A DNA stretch of 64,000 bases from positions 62,001 to 126,000 of the forward strand of contig NZ_AUCT01000012.1 in the NCBI RefSeq assembly GCF_000429905.1. The letters are read 5' to 3'. This document shows, piece by piece, positions 1 through 8,800 of this stretch; position 1 is the stretch's first letter; every line of letters begins with the position of its first letter. This stretch comes from Desulfatibacillum aliphaticivorans DSM 15576 (lineage in GTDB: Bacteria; Desulfobacterota; Desulfobacteria; Desulfobacterales; Desulfatibacillaceae). Under the pieces are notes generated by a model. It was not told where the DNA came from. It saw only the letters and a program-made list of their open reading frames with translations, and searched no databases. Both the position numbers and the translations under genes were made by a program.

Positions 1-140
1 GCCGGCTGAGCGTCGCCGCCGCCGGACATGAGCAAAAAGCCTATAAAGCCCCCGGCCCCAAGAACCACCACGATCAAGGCGATGAGAATCCACTTTAATC
101 CGCCCCCGCCTTTGCCTTCTGCTTGCGCATCGTCTGCCAT
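1..140 (-). CDS. fliL: FliL, flagellar basal-body-associated protein (N-terminal part)
   Basis: Only the first 46 codons are in the window; the gene runs off the left edge. The visible part is a short charged, glycine-rich cytoplasmic head, a single transmembrane helix at about residues 17-34 rich in Ile, Leu and Val, and the start of the periplasmic part after a Gly-rich stretch. This is the usual FliL layout. FliL is known to sit in the inner membrane at the flagellar base and to stabilise or tune the stator. A good AGGAGG lies about 10 bases before the ATG, overlapping the motB stop region. It is the last visible gene of the stator operon (motA, motB-like, motB, fliL). Identity is inferred from topology plus position, since the conserved periplasmic domain is outside the window. 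Confidence 0.75.
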   Translation of the reverse strand, partial: MADDAQAEGKGGGGLKWILIALIVVVLGAGGFIGFLLMSGGGDAQP

Positions 141-155
141 TTCCTTGAATGCCTC

Positions 156-935
156 CTATTTGGTAATCACTATTTCAACCCGGCGGTTTTTGTCCCGCCC
201 CGCCTGCGTCTTGTTGGACGCTATGGGCTTGGTGTTTCCCATGCCTCCCACCCCCAATCTGTCCTCACTCAGTTCGTGCTCCGTGGTAAAATAATAAAGC
301 ACGTTCAGGGCCCGGGAGAGACTCAGGTCCCAATTGGAATCATACTGCACGCTGTGCATGGGCGTGCTGTCCGAATGTCCGATTATCAGCACCCTGCCGG
401 AAACCGCTTTAAGCACCTGGGCCAATACATCCAGCAATGGGTACATTTCAGGCCGTATCCGGGAACTCCCCGGATCGAACATGACAGTCTCGTCGAAGGT
501 CAGGACGACCCCCCGTTCGTCCTCGTTCACGTAAATCTGGTCCGTGTACTTTTCCGTCAATTGTTTGACAACATCTCGCGACCTGACTGTCAACCTTTTG
601 AGAATCGCCTCGGGCTCTTTGATGTAGTCGGAGTTGTCCAGAATCTCGGTCAGGGTGGTCAGCATGTCCACATTGTCCGGGCTCATGCCGTCCAAGGGGC
701 CCGGCGTCATGTCCGCGTCCCCCTGCATGGGGGAGACCTTGCCGTAGGGGGAAAAATCCAAGGGCCCGCTGGCGCCTGCGAACAGGGTGAACATGGTCTG
801 GAGCGCCTTGGTGTCCATGGAGGACATGGTGAGCAGGAGCACAAAAAAGGTCATGAGCAGAGTCACCAGGTCGGCAAAGGTCACCATCCACATGGTGGTG
901 TCGGGGGATTCGATTTCTTTTGGTTGTTTTCCCAT
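156..935 (-). CDS. motB: MotB, flagellar stator protein
   Basis: 259 residues. A short cytoplasmic tail is followed by one transmembrane helix (about residues 17-39) that carries the proton-binding aspartate at Asp22 in the motif FADLVTLL, which is diagnostic of MotB. After a linker comes an OmpA-like peptidoglycan-binding domain (about 135-255) with the typical NWDLSLSRA and RRVEI motifs. With MotA it forms the ion-conducting stator anchored to the cell wall. It lies 12 bases downstream of a second MotB-like gene and 15 bases before fliL, so it is part of one operon. The start has an AGGAAGAG Shine-Dalgarno sequence. Confidence is high that this is the ion-conducting B subunit of the pair. 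Confidence 0.93.
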   Translation of the reverse strand: MGKQPKEIESPDTTMWMVTFADLVTLLMTFFVLLLTMSSMDTKALQTMFTLFAGASGPLDFSPYGKVSPMQGDADMTPGPLDGMSPDNVDMLTTLTEILDNSDYIKEPEAILKRLTVRSRDVVKQLTEKYTDQIYVNEDERGVVLTFDETVMFDPGSSRIRPEMYPLLDVLAQVLKAVSGRVLIIGHSDSTPMHSVQYDSNWDLSLSRALNVLYYFTTEHELSEDRLGVGGMGNTKPIASNKTQAGRDKNRRVEIVITK

Positions 936-947
936 ACCCTGCTCTTC

Positions 948-1793
948 CTAATCCAGCACGCTGAATACGAATTTCTTAAATACAAACAGCCCGGATGACT
1001 TGTTTTTGTATATTCGTTGGAGCTTGTAATTCGCCCTTTTATCCATGAGAATTTCCACCCGGTTATTTAAGGCCCTCGTCTGGGGAGTGTCGTTGCTGGC
1101 CACAGGCTGGCTGGGACCGCAGCCGTAAACGTCAATGCGTTTAGGGTATTTGTTGGGAAGATTAACAGGCGCAACGCCTCCGTTAGCCTCCCTTTCCCTG
1201 GCGGCAAGCTGCTCCAGATATTGGTCGTAGAAAAACCGATAAACCGCCATGGCCCGGCGGGCGGATAGTTCCCAGTTTGATTGCACGCCTTTTTCTTCAG
1301 GCGGCCTGTCGTCCGTATGGCCGGTGATGACCACGGGAAAATTGTCTGCATTGACGATTTCCGCCAGCCTGGTGAGAAAGGCCTTCGCCGATGGCTTAAT
1401 GCTGGAGGCGCCGTCTTCAAAAAGGAGCTGGTCCCGGATGCTGATGAGCGATCCGTTGCCTGTTGACCGGATGTCCACCTGATTGGAGGACTCGCCGCTC
1501 AGGCCCACAAAATCCGGCAGGGATTCATCTTCAGCATCCATCAAGGGATGGATGGGCGGTTTGAGGGACCGGCCCTTGCCTTCCGCATCCATGGGGGAAA
1601 GTCCGCCCGGCAATATGCCGAAGCTGCCAATGAGAGACCCCAAAGCCTCGCGCTTGGCCTGTTCGTCCACCACGGCGATGGAATTCAGCACGATGAAAAA
1701 GGCCAACAGAATAATAAACAGAGATACGTTCATGGTTCGGTTGCCATTTTCTGCGCTACGATCTTGCGGTTCCGGCGGTCTTTCTTTGGGCAT
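948..1793 (-). CDS. MotB-like protein lacking the proton-binding Asp
   Basis: 281 residues with the MotB/OmpA layout: a short charged N-terminus, one transmembrane helix (about 22-42), a linker and an OmpA-like domain (about 135-255) with NWELSARRA and NNRVEI. When its helix is aligned to the neighbouring MotB on the shared FF pair, the position of the essential Asp22 is Ser24, and no acidic residue lies elsewhere in the helix. It should therefore not conduct ions by the normal mechanism. It follows motA by 3 bases and precedes motB by 12, so three stator-type proteins are co-translated. It could be an accessory B subunit forming mixed stators, or a structural peptidoglycan anchor. The start has GAGG 8 bases upstream. 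The long linker contains an Arg/Glu-rich stretch. Confidence 0.85.
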   Translation of the reverse strand: MPKERPPEPQDRSAENGNRTMNVSLFIILLAFFIVLNSIAVVDEQAKREALGSLIGSFGILPGGLSPMDAEGKGRSLKPPIHPLMDAEDESLPDFVGLSGESSNQVDIRSTGNGSLISIRDQLLFEDGASSIKPSAKAFLTRLAEIVNADNFPVVITGHTDDRPPEEKGVQSNWELSARRAMAVYRFFYDQYLEQLAAREREANGGVAPVNLPNKYPKRIDVYGCGPSQPVASNDTPQTRALNNRVEILMDKRANYKLQRIYKNKSSGLFVFKKFVFSVLD

Positions 1794-1796
1794 GGC

Positions 1797-2558
1797 TTAA
1801 TCCTCGGCAAGCTCCCGCTGTTTGGGCGGCAGGAAGCAGGCCAATTTTTGCTCGACAATACGCGGGTTCTCCCCTGAAGACAGGGAAAGGACCCCCTCCA
1901 CCACCAACTCGCGCACCTCCATTTCCTGGGAGGAGCGCATCTTGAGCTTACCCGCGACCGGCATGCATATAATATTGGCCAAAATGGCCCCGTAAAAGGT
2001 GGTGAGCAGAGCCACGGCCATGGCCGGACCGATGCTGCTTGGGTCCTCCATGGACTGGAGCATCTGCACCAGCCCGATGAGCGTGCCCACCATGCCCAAA
2101 GCCGGAGCAAACGTGCCGATGGTGGTGAAAATGTCGGCGCCCAGCTTATGCCGGTTCATGGTGTAGTTGATTTCCGTTTCCATAATCTCGCGGATGGCGT
2201 TGGGCTCCAAGCCGTCAATGGCCAGTTGGATGCCCTTTTTCATGAATTCATCCTCCAACTCCTTAATATCCCCTTCCAGGGACAGGATGCCCTCGCGACG
2301 GGCCTTTTGGGCGAAATCCATGAACTTGGCGATAGTGTCCTTGGCGGAAGCCTCTTTGGCGAAAACCGTTTTCATGGCCACGCCCACGATGCCCAATATC
2401 TCTTTAAGAGGATAGTTGATCATGGTGGCGCCCATGGTTCCGCCGACAACGATAATCAGCGAGGGCACGTTTATGAAGGCTCCAAGACCGCTTGGTCCGA
2501 TAGCAAGGACGACCAGGACGAAAGATCCGACCACGCCTAAAATTGTTGCAATATCCAT
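1797..2558 (-). CDS. motA: MotA, flagellar motor stator channel protein
   Basis: 253 residues, the usual MotA length, with four hydrophobic segments (about 4-22, 30-48, 145-170 and 180-200). The cytoplasmic loop has the RREGILSLE signature with the charged residues that contact the rotor protein FliG. The PALGMVGTLIGLV motif contains the conserved proline near the channel. MotA and MotB together couple ion flow to torque. It is the first gene of the motA, motB-like, motB, fliL operon; a GGAGA Shine-Dalgarno lies 8 bases upstream of the ATG, and a near-consensus sigma-54 promoter lies about 45 bases further upstream. Confidence 0.95.
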   Translation of the reverse strand: MDIATILGVVGSFVLVVLAIGPSGLGAFINVPSLIIVVGGTMGATMINYPLKEILGIVGVAMKTVFAKEASAKDTIAKFMDFAQKARREGILSLEGDIKELEDEFMKKGIQLAIDGLEPNAIREIMETEINYTMNRHKLGADIFTTIGTFAPALGMVGTLIGLVQMLQSMEDPSSIGPAMAVALLTTFYGAILANIICMPVAGKLKMRSSQEMEVRELVVEGVLSLSSGENPRIVEQKLACFLPPKQRELAED

Positions 2559-2600
2559 TTACCAATCTCCATATGATGCCAAGTTGCCTGGCCAATACAT

Positions 2601-2620
2601 TAGGCAACCTTCGTGCCAAA
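2601..2620 (-). promoter_or_regulatory. sigma-54 promoter of the stator operon
   Basis: Read on the minus strand the site is TTTGGCACGAAGGTTGCC: TGGCACG (-24 box), four bases, then TTGC (-12 box), with exact GG-to-GC spacing of ten. This matches the RpoN consensus almost perfectly. Transcription would start near position 2592, about 34 bases before the motA ATG. A very similar site lies upstream of fliK (9707-9724). Sigma-54 control of middle flagellar genes is established in many proteobacteria. I did not identify an enhancer-binding site. Confidence 0.8.
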
Positions 2621-2913
2621 AGGCTTGGAGAGGTTGGGCAAAGGAGGTAAACAGGGTCTTTTATACTGATTTTATGGGAAAAATTTAAAAACCGGAGGGC
2701 TCAGGCAGCCAAAACAAGCCGCCGTGTCGTATAAGAAGAAGCAAAAGTTCAATTTAGGCCTGGAAAAAACGTCATGGGCTTGACAGAGTTGACCGGAGGA
2801 TTGTGGAAAACACAGGGGGAAAGGGCGCAACCCCTCTCCCCCTGCCTTCCCGGGAATGGCAGGAGACATTTTAAAACGAGGAATTTTAATATGGGTCTCA
2901 TCCCGCCAGTCGC

Positions 2914-2935
2914 AAACAACATCCGCAGCCGGATG
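2914..2935 (-). terminator. weak terminator candidate after flgE
   Basis: A stem of six pairs (CATCCG/CGGATG, loop of four) at 2920-2935 is followed on the minus strand by TTGTTTG. It starts 14 bases after the flgE stop. The stem is short and the T-tract interrupted, so termination may be partial. The remaining gap to motA (2559-2913) holds the sigma-54 promoter and an imperfect dyad near 2837-2861, and I see no gene in it. Confidence 0.35.
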
Positions 2936-2949
2936 CTTAGGAAGCTATA

Positions 2950-5031
2950 TTAGCGTTTCAAGTTGATCACCTCTTGCAAGAGTTGGTCCGTTACCGTGAT
3001 CACCTTGGAATTCGCCTGGTAGCCGCGCTGTGTGGTGATCATTTTAACAAATTCGTTGGCCAGGTCAACATTACTTTGCTCTAAGGAGTTGGAGGTAATG
3101 GTTCCCAAACCGTTGGTGCCGGGTTTATTGGTGATGGCGTCGCCGGAATTCCTGGTGGCCGCGAACATGTTCTGCCCCATTTTCTGCAGTCCCTGGACGT
3201 TGTTGAACTTGGCCAGGGCGATGCGGAACAGGGGTTTGATCTGGCCGTTGGAGTAGCTGCCGGTGATGACGCCGTCGCTGCTCACGCTGATGCCGTCAAG
3301 ATCGCCCACGCCGTAGCCGGTGGTGGCCTGGTAGGTGGTGTTGCCGGCGGAAGCGTACTGGGTGGTGGACAGGGATTCCTGGACCCAGGCGGTTCCGTCG
3401 TAGGCCATGCCCAGGTTCAACTCCATGGGGGAGGTCAGGTCTTCGGCAAAGGACGGATTGATGTAAAAATAACCGTCCGAGCTGATATGGCTGGAGTTGT
3501 CCGGATTTAGGGCGGTCCAGTTATCGGCGTTGTCAATGGACCAATCGGTTCCGTCGCTGTTGAACTCCCACATTTCCACATTGGAAACCTCGCCGTCGGA
3601 AGTGAAGGTGAGCACGCCCCTGGCCAGAAGGCCTGCACCGTTGTCTATGGTGGTGTCAATGTCCGGCAGGCCGGTTGTTCCGCCGCCCCTTTCGTCTTCG
3701 TCGGGCGCCACGGTCACGATGAATTCGTATTCCCCTTCATTATCGCCCTTGTCGTAATAGACGGTCAGGTCATGGGTGTTGCCCAGGGAGTCGTATACCT
3801 TCAGGATGGCTTGATACTCATAGGCGCCGTCTCCCAGGGGCGGCGTTGCGGTTCCGTCCCAGGTTTGGGCCAGCATGCCGTTGGGCGGATAGATGTCAAA
3901 GGAGCCGGTTGCATCGGCTGTCATGCCGCCGCCCGCCACGGTTCCGGAGATGTCTGTAGTGCCGTTGCCGTCCAGGTCCACTTCAAAGCTGTTGGCGTTG
4001 CCGGAAACGCTCGCGGAAGGATAGTTTGCCAATCCGTTTGTAATGGACCAGGTTGCCGTGGCGTTGGTCCAGGATACTTCAAAACCGGAGGCCATGGCCA
4101 GGATGGCCTCGGAGTCGCTGACGGTTACCATGATGTTGTTGTTCACGGCGTCGCCGCCCTGGGTGACCACGCCCAGTGCGCCGGGGGCCTCGATGTCAAA
4201 AGACCCGGCTCCGTCGGCGGTCAGACTGCCGCCCGTACGCCCGGTGATGTCCGCGGTTCCGTCGTTATCCAGGTCAATGGTGAACCCGGCGGCGTCCCCG
4301 GAAATGACTGCAGCGGGATACTCCGTGGCCCCATGGGTGATGGACCATGCGCCGGCGCCGCTGTTCCACGCCACTGCAAACTGGCTGACGTCGGTGTTGA
4401 CGGCGGTCTGGTTGTTCAGGGTCAAATAAATGGGGTGGTTGACCGCATCGCCGCTCAGGGAGACGGTTCCCAGGGAGGCGGTTTTCACGTCCGCGTCCAG
4501 GGAGTTGTCCTCGCCGTCGGAATCCAGGTTGGTGATGAGCGTGACCTTGTCGGTGGCTTCCGGCGGAGAGGTGAAGGAATTCAGGATGATATCTCCGATA
4601 GACCCTTCTTCGTTACCTTTTTGATCCAGGGTCCAGCCCCGGACCAGATACCCGGAAGGATTCACGAAATTACCGTCTTCGTCAAAGCGAAATTCTCCGG
4701 CCCTGGTGAAGTATTCCAGGTTGACGTTTTCCGGGTCCCGGACCACGAAAAAACCTTCGCCCCCGATGGCCAGGTCCGTGGCGGAGTCCGTGGATTCCAA
4801 CGAGCCCTGGGAAAAAATGCCTGTAATGTCGCCCATGGCGGCGCCGCGACCCAACTGTCCGGTTCCGGACTGGGTGCTGACGGTTTGAGCCAGAACGTCC
4901 TGGAATGTCACCCGGCTGGACTTGAAACCGACGGTGCTTACGTTAGCGATGTTATCGCCGATAACGGTCATGGAATTGCCCAGGGTGTTCATTCCGCTGA
5001 TACCCGAAAAAAGTGCGCTTGATAAAGACAT
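2950..5031 (-). CDS. flgE: FlgE, flagellar hook protein with duplicated surface module
   Basis: 693 residues, much longer than the roughly 400-residue enteric hook protein. The N-terminus (MSLSSALFSGISGMNTL, then DNIANVSTVGFKSSR) is the conserved rod/hook axial helix. The C-terminus (NSLEQSNVDLANEFVKMI then TTQRGYQANSKVI) is the matching C-terminal helix. FlgE subunits polymerise into the hook that joins rod and filament. The extra length is a surface region that includes two consecutive modules of about 100 residues (about 191-290 and 291-388), each starting GDAVN and containing an acidic D-D-D-G loop of the calcium-binding type. The start has AAGGAGG 6 bases upstream. It is the last gene of fliK-flgD-flgE. 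Confidence 0.93.
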   Translation of the reverse strand: MSLSSALFSGISGMNTLGNSMTVIGDNIANVSTVGFKSSRVTFQDVLAQTVSTQSGTGQLGRGAAMGDITGIFSQGSLESTDSATDLAIGGEGFFVVRDPENVNLEYFTRAGEFRFDEDGNFVNPSGYLVRGWTLDQKGNEEGSIGDIILNSFTSPPEATDKVTLITNLDSDGEDNSLDADVKTASLGTVSLSGDAVNHPIYLTLNNQTAVNTDVSQFAVAWNSGAGAWSITHGATEYPAAVISGDAAGFTIDLDNDGTADITGRTGGSLTADGAGSFDIEAPGALGVVTQGGDAVNNNIMVTVSDSEAILAMASGFEVSWTNATATWSITNGLANYPSASVSGNANSFEVDLDGNGTTDISGTVAGGGMTADATGSFDIYPPNGMLAQTWDGTATPPLGDGAYEYQAILKVYDSLGNTHDLTVYYDKGDNEGEYEFIVTVAPDEDERGGGTTGLPDIDTTIDNGAGLLARGVLTFTSDGEVSNVEMWEFNSDGTDWSIDNADNWTALNPDNSSHISSDGYFYINPSFAEDLTSPMELNLGMAYDGTAWVQESLSTTQYASAGNTTYQATTGYGVGDLDGISVSSDGVITGSYSNGQIKPLFRIALAKFNNVQGLQKMGQNMFAATRNSGDAITNKPGTNGLGTITSNSLEQSNVDLANEFVKMITTQRGYQANSKVITVTDQLLQEVINLKR
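3868..4461 (-). repeat. two tandem ~100-residue modules inside FlgE
   Basis: Two consecutive in-frame segments, residues about 191-290 and 291-388 of FlgE, share the order GDAVN, a W-SIT motif, a Y-P-A/S segment, SG-A/N-A, an acidic loop D-D-G-T-DI, then LTAD/MTAD, GSFDI and a P-rich end. The similarity is clear in protein but diverged in DNA, so this is an old duplication. It falls in the variable outer domain of the hook protein. Confidence 0.75.
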
Positions 5032-5108
5032 GTTACGCCTCCTTAATGTTGCCTGAAACGGCTATTTGTTTAAACTGTGCGTTCAAAGTTGGTTATTTGC
5101 GAAACATT

Positions 5109-5801
5109 TTAACTTTCAGAGTCGGTTGCGGTTTCAGGCATATGAACCTCGAGGATGCTGCCCGCAGATACCATTTGATCCCCTAAGAGCAGATAGGGGG
5201 CTCCGTATTCATAGGTGATTCCGGTTACTTCTCCCGACACCACGGTGTATGTGGAAACGGGAAGCCCGGAACTGTCCTTGGCCGATACTTCGTAGGAATA
5301 GGAGCCGTCTTCCACGGAAACGCCCGAGTCGTCCCGTCCGTCCCATCCCACGGAGTAGGTCCCGGCTTCCAGGGAGCCGGCGTTGATGGTCTTGACCTCA
5401 ATCCCGTAGGAGTCGAATATACTGATGGACACCGCGGCGTCTTCTTCAATGGTGAAGTTGGCGGAGGAAGACAGGCCGCCGTTGACTGTGAGGGAATCGT
5501 CCTCCGCCACAATGACCTTGCCAAGCAGATAGCCCACATCTCCGGTCCCGTTATTGGACTGGATGGACAGCATTTCCTCCAGGGAGTCGCCGATCCCGAA
5601 CAATTGCTCCAGGCTGGAGAACTGAGCCAGTTGGGCCGTAAAGTCCGTGCCTTCCATGGGATTCAGGGGATCCTGGTTTTTCAGCTGGGCGATGAGAAGC
5701 TGGAGAAAATCCTCCTGCCCCAGGCTGGTCCCTGTGCTCTCCGTGGTGGGGTTGCTGTAAGCCCCGGCGCCTACCGACCATGTGTTGATTGATGTTGTCA
5801 T
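5109..5801 (-). CDS. flgD: FlgD, hook assembly scaffold
   Basis: 230 residues. The N-terminal FlgD motif (about 27-70) contains GQEDFLQLLIAQLKNQDPLNP and then FTAQLAQFSSLEQL, as in all FlgD proteins. The C-terminal part (about 95-220) is the Ig-like and Tudor-like region with GWDGRDDSG. FlgD caps the growing hook so that FlgE can be added, and is lost when the hook is complete. It lies 17 bases after fliK and 77 bases before flgE. An AGGAG sequence lies 8 bases before the ATG. Confidence 0.95.
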   Translation of the reverse strand: MTTSINTWSVGAGAYSNPTTESTGTSLGQEDFLQLLIAQLKNQDPLNPMEGTDFTAQLAQFSSLEQLFGIGDSLEEMLSIQSNNGTGDVGYLLGKVIVAEDDSLTVNGGLSSSANFTIEEDAAVSISIFDSYGIEVKTINAGSLEAGTYSVGWDGRDDSGVSVEDGSYSYEVSAKDSSGLPVSTYTVVSGEVTGITYEYGAPYLLLGDQMVSAGSILEVHMPETATDSES

Positions 5802-5818
5802 GTTGATTCTCCTAAAAT

Positions 5819-8800
5819 TTAAGCCACGACGTTCAGGCCGGATTCCGTCTCATATTTGGGCGGATTCATTCCAACGAATCCCTCCGGGGTTTCCTGTCCC
5901 CCCTTGAATGAAGACCCTCTGTTCCCCGCCTGGCGCCCCTGGCCTTGCCCTTGCTGCTGCTGAGCCAGATTTTGCTCCGGGTTCTGCCTGACATTGACTT
6001 CGATCTTATCCACAACAATCCCCTGGTCGGCTAGCGCGTTCTTCAATTCCGACACATGGGATATGAGTATTTCCTTGACCGCCTCGGTCTCCGCGCTCAT
6101 GCCGATGGACAGGACGTTTTTCTTCAGGTTAAGGTTCACGTCCACCTTGCCCAGTTGCTGAGGATGGAGTTGGAGCCGGATTCTATTATCTCGCCGGTTC
6201 AGGGCCTGAACCACCTGCGAGCCCAACTGCTGCGCCATTTGACCCTCATAAGGCCTCAGCACAGGCCTTTGAGGGGCGGCTTCGCTGGTGCGGGAGGCTT
6301 GCGCCGGCTCCTGCAGAAAGGACTGAGACGCGGCTTGCGCTTCATTGGTTTGAGAAGCGGCAGAGCCCTTGCCTGCTACAGCCTGGGTCTCAGCCGCGTC
6401 GACGCCTTTGTCTGAAGCGGCCAGTTTAGCGAAAGTGCGGATTTCTCCGCCCGGCGCTTCTTCCCTGGCTTGCGCGGAGACTCCGGCGTCGTTTTTGCGG
6501 GCTGCGGCATGTTGCAGGGCGTCCCCGAATTCCGATTCCGGATCTACGGCGGCGTCGCCCTGTGCGTTTACTTGAATTGGTTGACCGGCCTCGCCGGTTT
6601 TTTGGCCCTGGCTTTGGGCGCCGGCCGTATGATTCGCCTGGACGCCGTCCTTAGTCCTGGCTTCCCTGACAGCCTGGGATGCGCCCAGATCCGCCCTCAG
6701 GCCTGCGGCGGTTTTGACCGCCGTCTGCGCCTGCTCGACTTCGTCTGCGTTTGCATTGGCAGGCGCCTGGACGTATACGTCATTGCTGCGGACCTGAACC
6801 CTCTGGCCGTCACGGTTTTCCACCGCTACGTTTTCGACGGTTTTTACCTGGGCCGGGCCGGTCTGGGATGCCCCGGATGAGGCCAGTCCCTGGTTATGCA
6901 CCCTGTCCGCACCGCGAACGATCACTTCGGGTTCGTCCTGAGCCGTTCCGGCGTTTTTTTGCGCCTGCTGAACGCCCTGCATAGGACCCGGGGCCTCCTT
7001 GGGCACTTCCTTGGGGGCTTCCGTACTTTTCAAAGCGCCGAGAGCGGCGGATTGCCCGGCCTTTTCTGTATCCGCTGTCGCACTCACGCGGGCTGCGGAA
7101 GATTGGCCCGCCTTTTCTGCATCCGCTGTCGCACCCAAGCGGGCTGCGGAAGATTGTCCCGCCTTTTCTGCATCCGCTGTCGCACTCACGCGGGCTGCGG
7201 AATATTGTCCCGCCTTTTCTGCATCCGCTGTCGCACCCAAGCGGGCTGCGGAAGATTGGCCCGCCTTTTCTGCATCCGCTGTCGCACCCAAGCGGGCTAT
7301 GGATTCCGCCTGAACCTGAGCGCCTTTGGCTTGCCGGACGGAATCCGCTTGCTCACCGCCCCTGACCGCAATTTTGGCTTCATCGGCGGTTAGCGTCTCT
7401 TCCGGCGCATCCTGGGCGGCGTTGACCTGAGGCGCCTTGACGTCAATACGAACGTCCCGGCGGCTGTTTTCCGCAGCACTCACCTGGGGATTCCCGCCTG
7501 ACTTGTCGCCTAGGGAGATGACAGGCTCGTCGCTATCCTGAATGGTCACAGCCGTCCCTTTGTCCGCCTTGGAGGCGCTTTGCTCCACTTGTGCGGCGAC
7601 GGGTTCGGAAGATTTTTCCTTAGGCAGATAAACCGCGGCGGTTGCAGCCTTGTTTTCGGCTTTGCCGTTCATGACCTCCCCAAAAGGAAGTTTATTCTCC
7701 CCATCGTCCCGCCCCGTAAATCCAAAGGCTTGGCTCTTGGCCTTCACCCTGGATACAACCGCGTCAGGATCCTGGACGCCGGTTTGAATGGAAGCGTTTA
7801 CGATGGTTTCGGAGTCGATTCCCATTTTGACTGCAATATTTTTGATCACTTGAATCACGGGGACGGGATCCACGCCCCGGGAGGGAAAACGATTCTGGGA
7901 AAGGGCCTGATTAAACTCATGGACGTTGGCCCCCATATCTTCCAGAGCCTTGGCGACATACTGAGCGGCCTCTTCGGAAAGGAAGCCGTTGCGGGTGTTT
8001 TGCAGCACTTGCATGACTCCCACGAACTTCCGGGAAAGCTCGGCGCTCTTATACGCCGTGTCAATCCTGGTTCCCGCTTCCTCAATGGCCGCCAGCAAAA
8101 CGCTTTGGGCGACGCGCTCCATGCTCTTGGTCAGTTTGGCGGGATCCACTTCCCCTTCCGCGATTTTGGCTTCCGCAATGAGATCGTCCACCAAGGTGGC
8201 GTCAGCGCCGGATTGCTTGAGGACTGCGGCCAGATCCTTGGCCGCGGCCTCGGGCAGGGTTTTTCCGTTATTGGCCAATCCCTGGAGCAGATCACGCAAT
8301 TCCACCAGGGTTTGAGGCACGGATTTTTTCTCCGCATACAACGCAGTCTGAACGCCGTCCTCGCCGTCCGCCTCCAGGCTTTGGCTCAAAAGCGCGGCCA
8401 GGGTTTCCAGTTCGTCGGAGCCCTTGAGGGACAATCCCTCCATAGCTTCCTCCACGTCCATGGAGGCGAAAACCTGGGAAAAATCCGTAACGGTCAGTTC
8501 GTTTTTGGTAAGCTCGCCGTTGGCGGCCATTTCCCGAATCAAACGTTCAAAGGCGGGAACGCTCTCCCGGGGAAGGCTTTCCTTGAATTTTTCGGCGGGG
8601 CCCAGATTGTTCACCAAAATCCGGCCCTTGCCTTCGCCGGCCGAAGATATTTGAGAGGCCAGGCGTCCGGCTTCGGCGGAGTCCACGCCCATCCTGCGGA
8701 GAGCCATTTCCACGTACACGACCGGAACGCCTTCAAAATCCTCTTCATCGATGAACTTGAGCTTGCTTTCCATGAGCTTAGCCAAGGGAATCAGGCCTTC

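Noticed and set aside
123..998. Long plus-strand frame opposite motB
   Set aside because: It lies antisense to a clear gene, has no ribosome site and its composition (His, Gln, Gly rich) is that of a reverse-strand shadow.
3772..5022. 416-residue plus-strand frame opposite flgE
   Set aside because: Shadow of the hook gene; no family resemblance.
7043..7297. Regular repeats considered as a CRISPR array
   Set aside because: The units are head-to-tail without spacers, 51 bp long and in frame within fliK.
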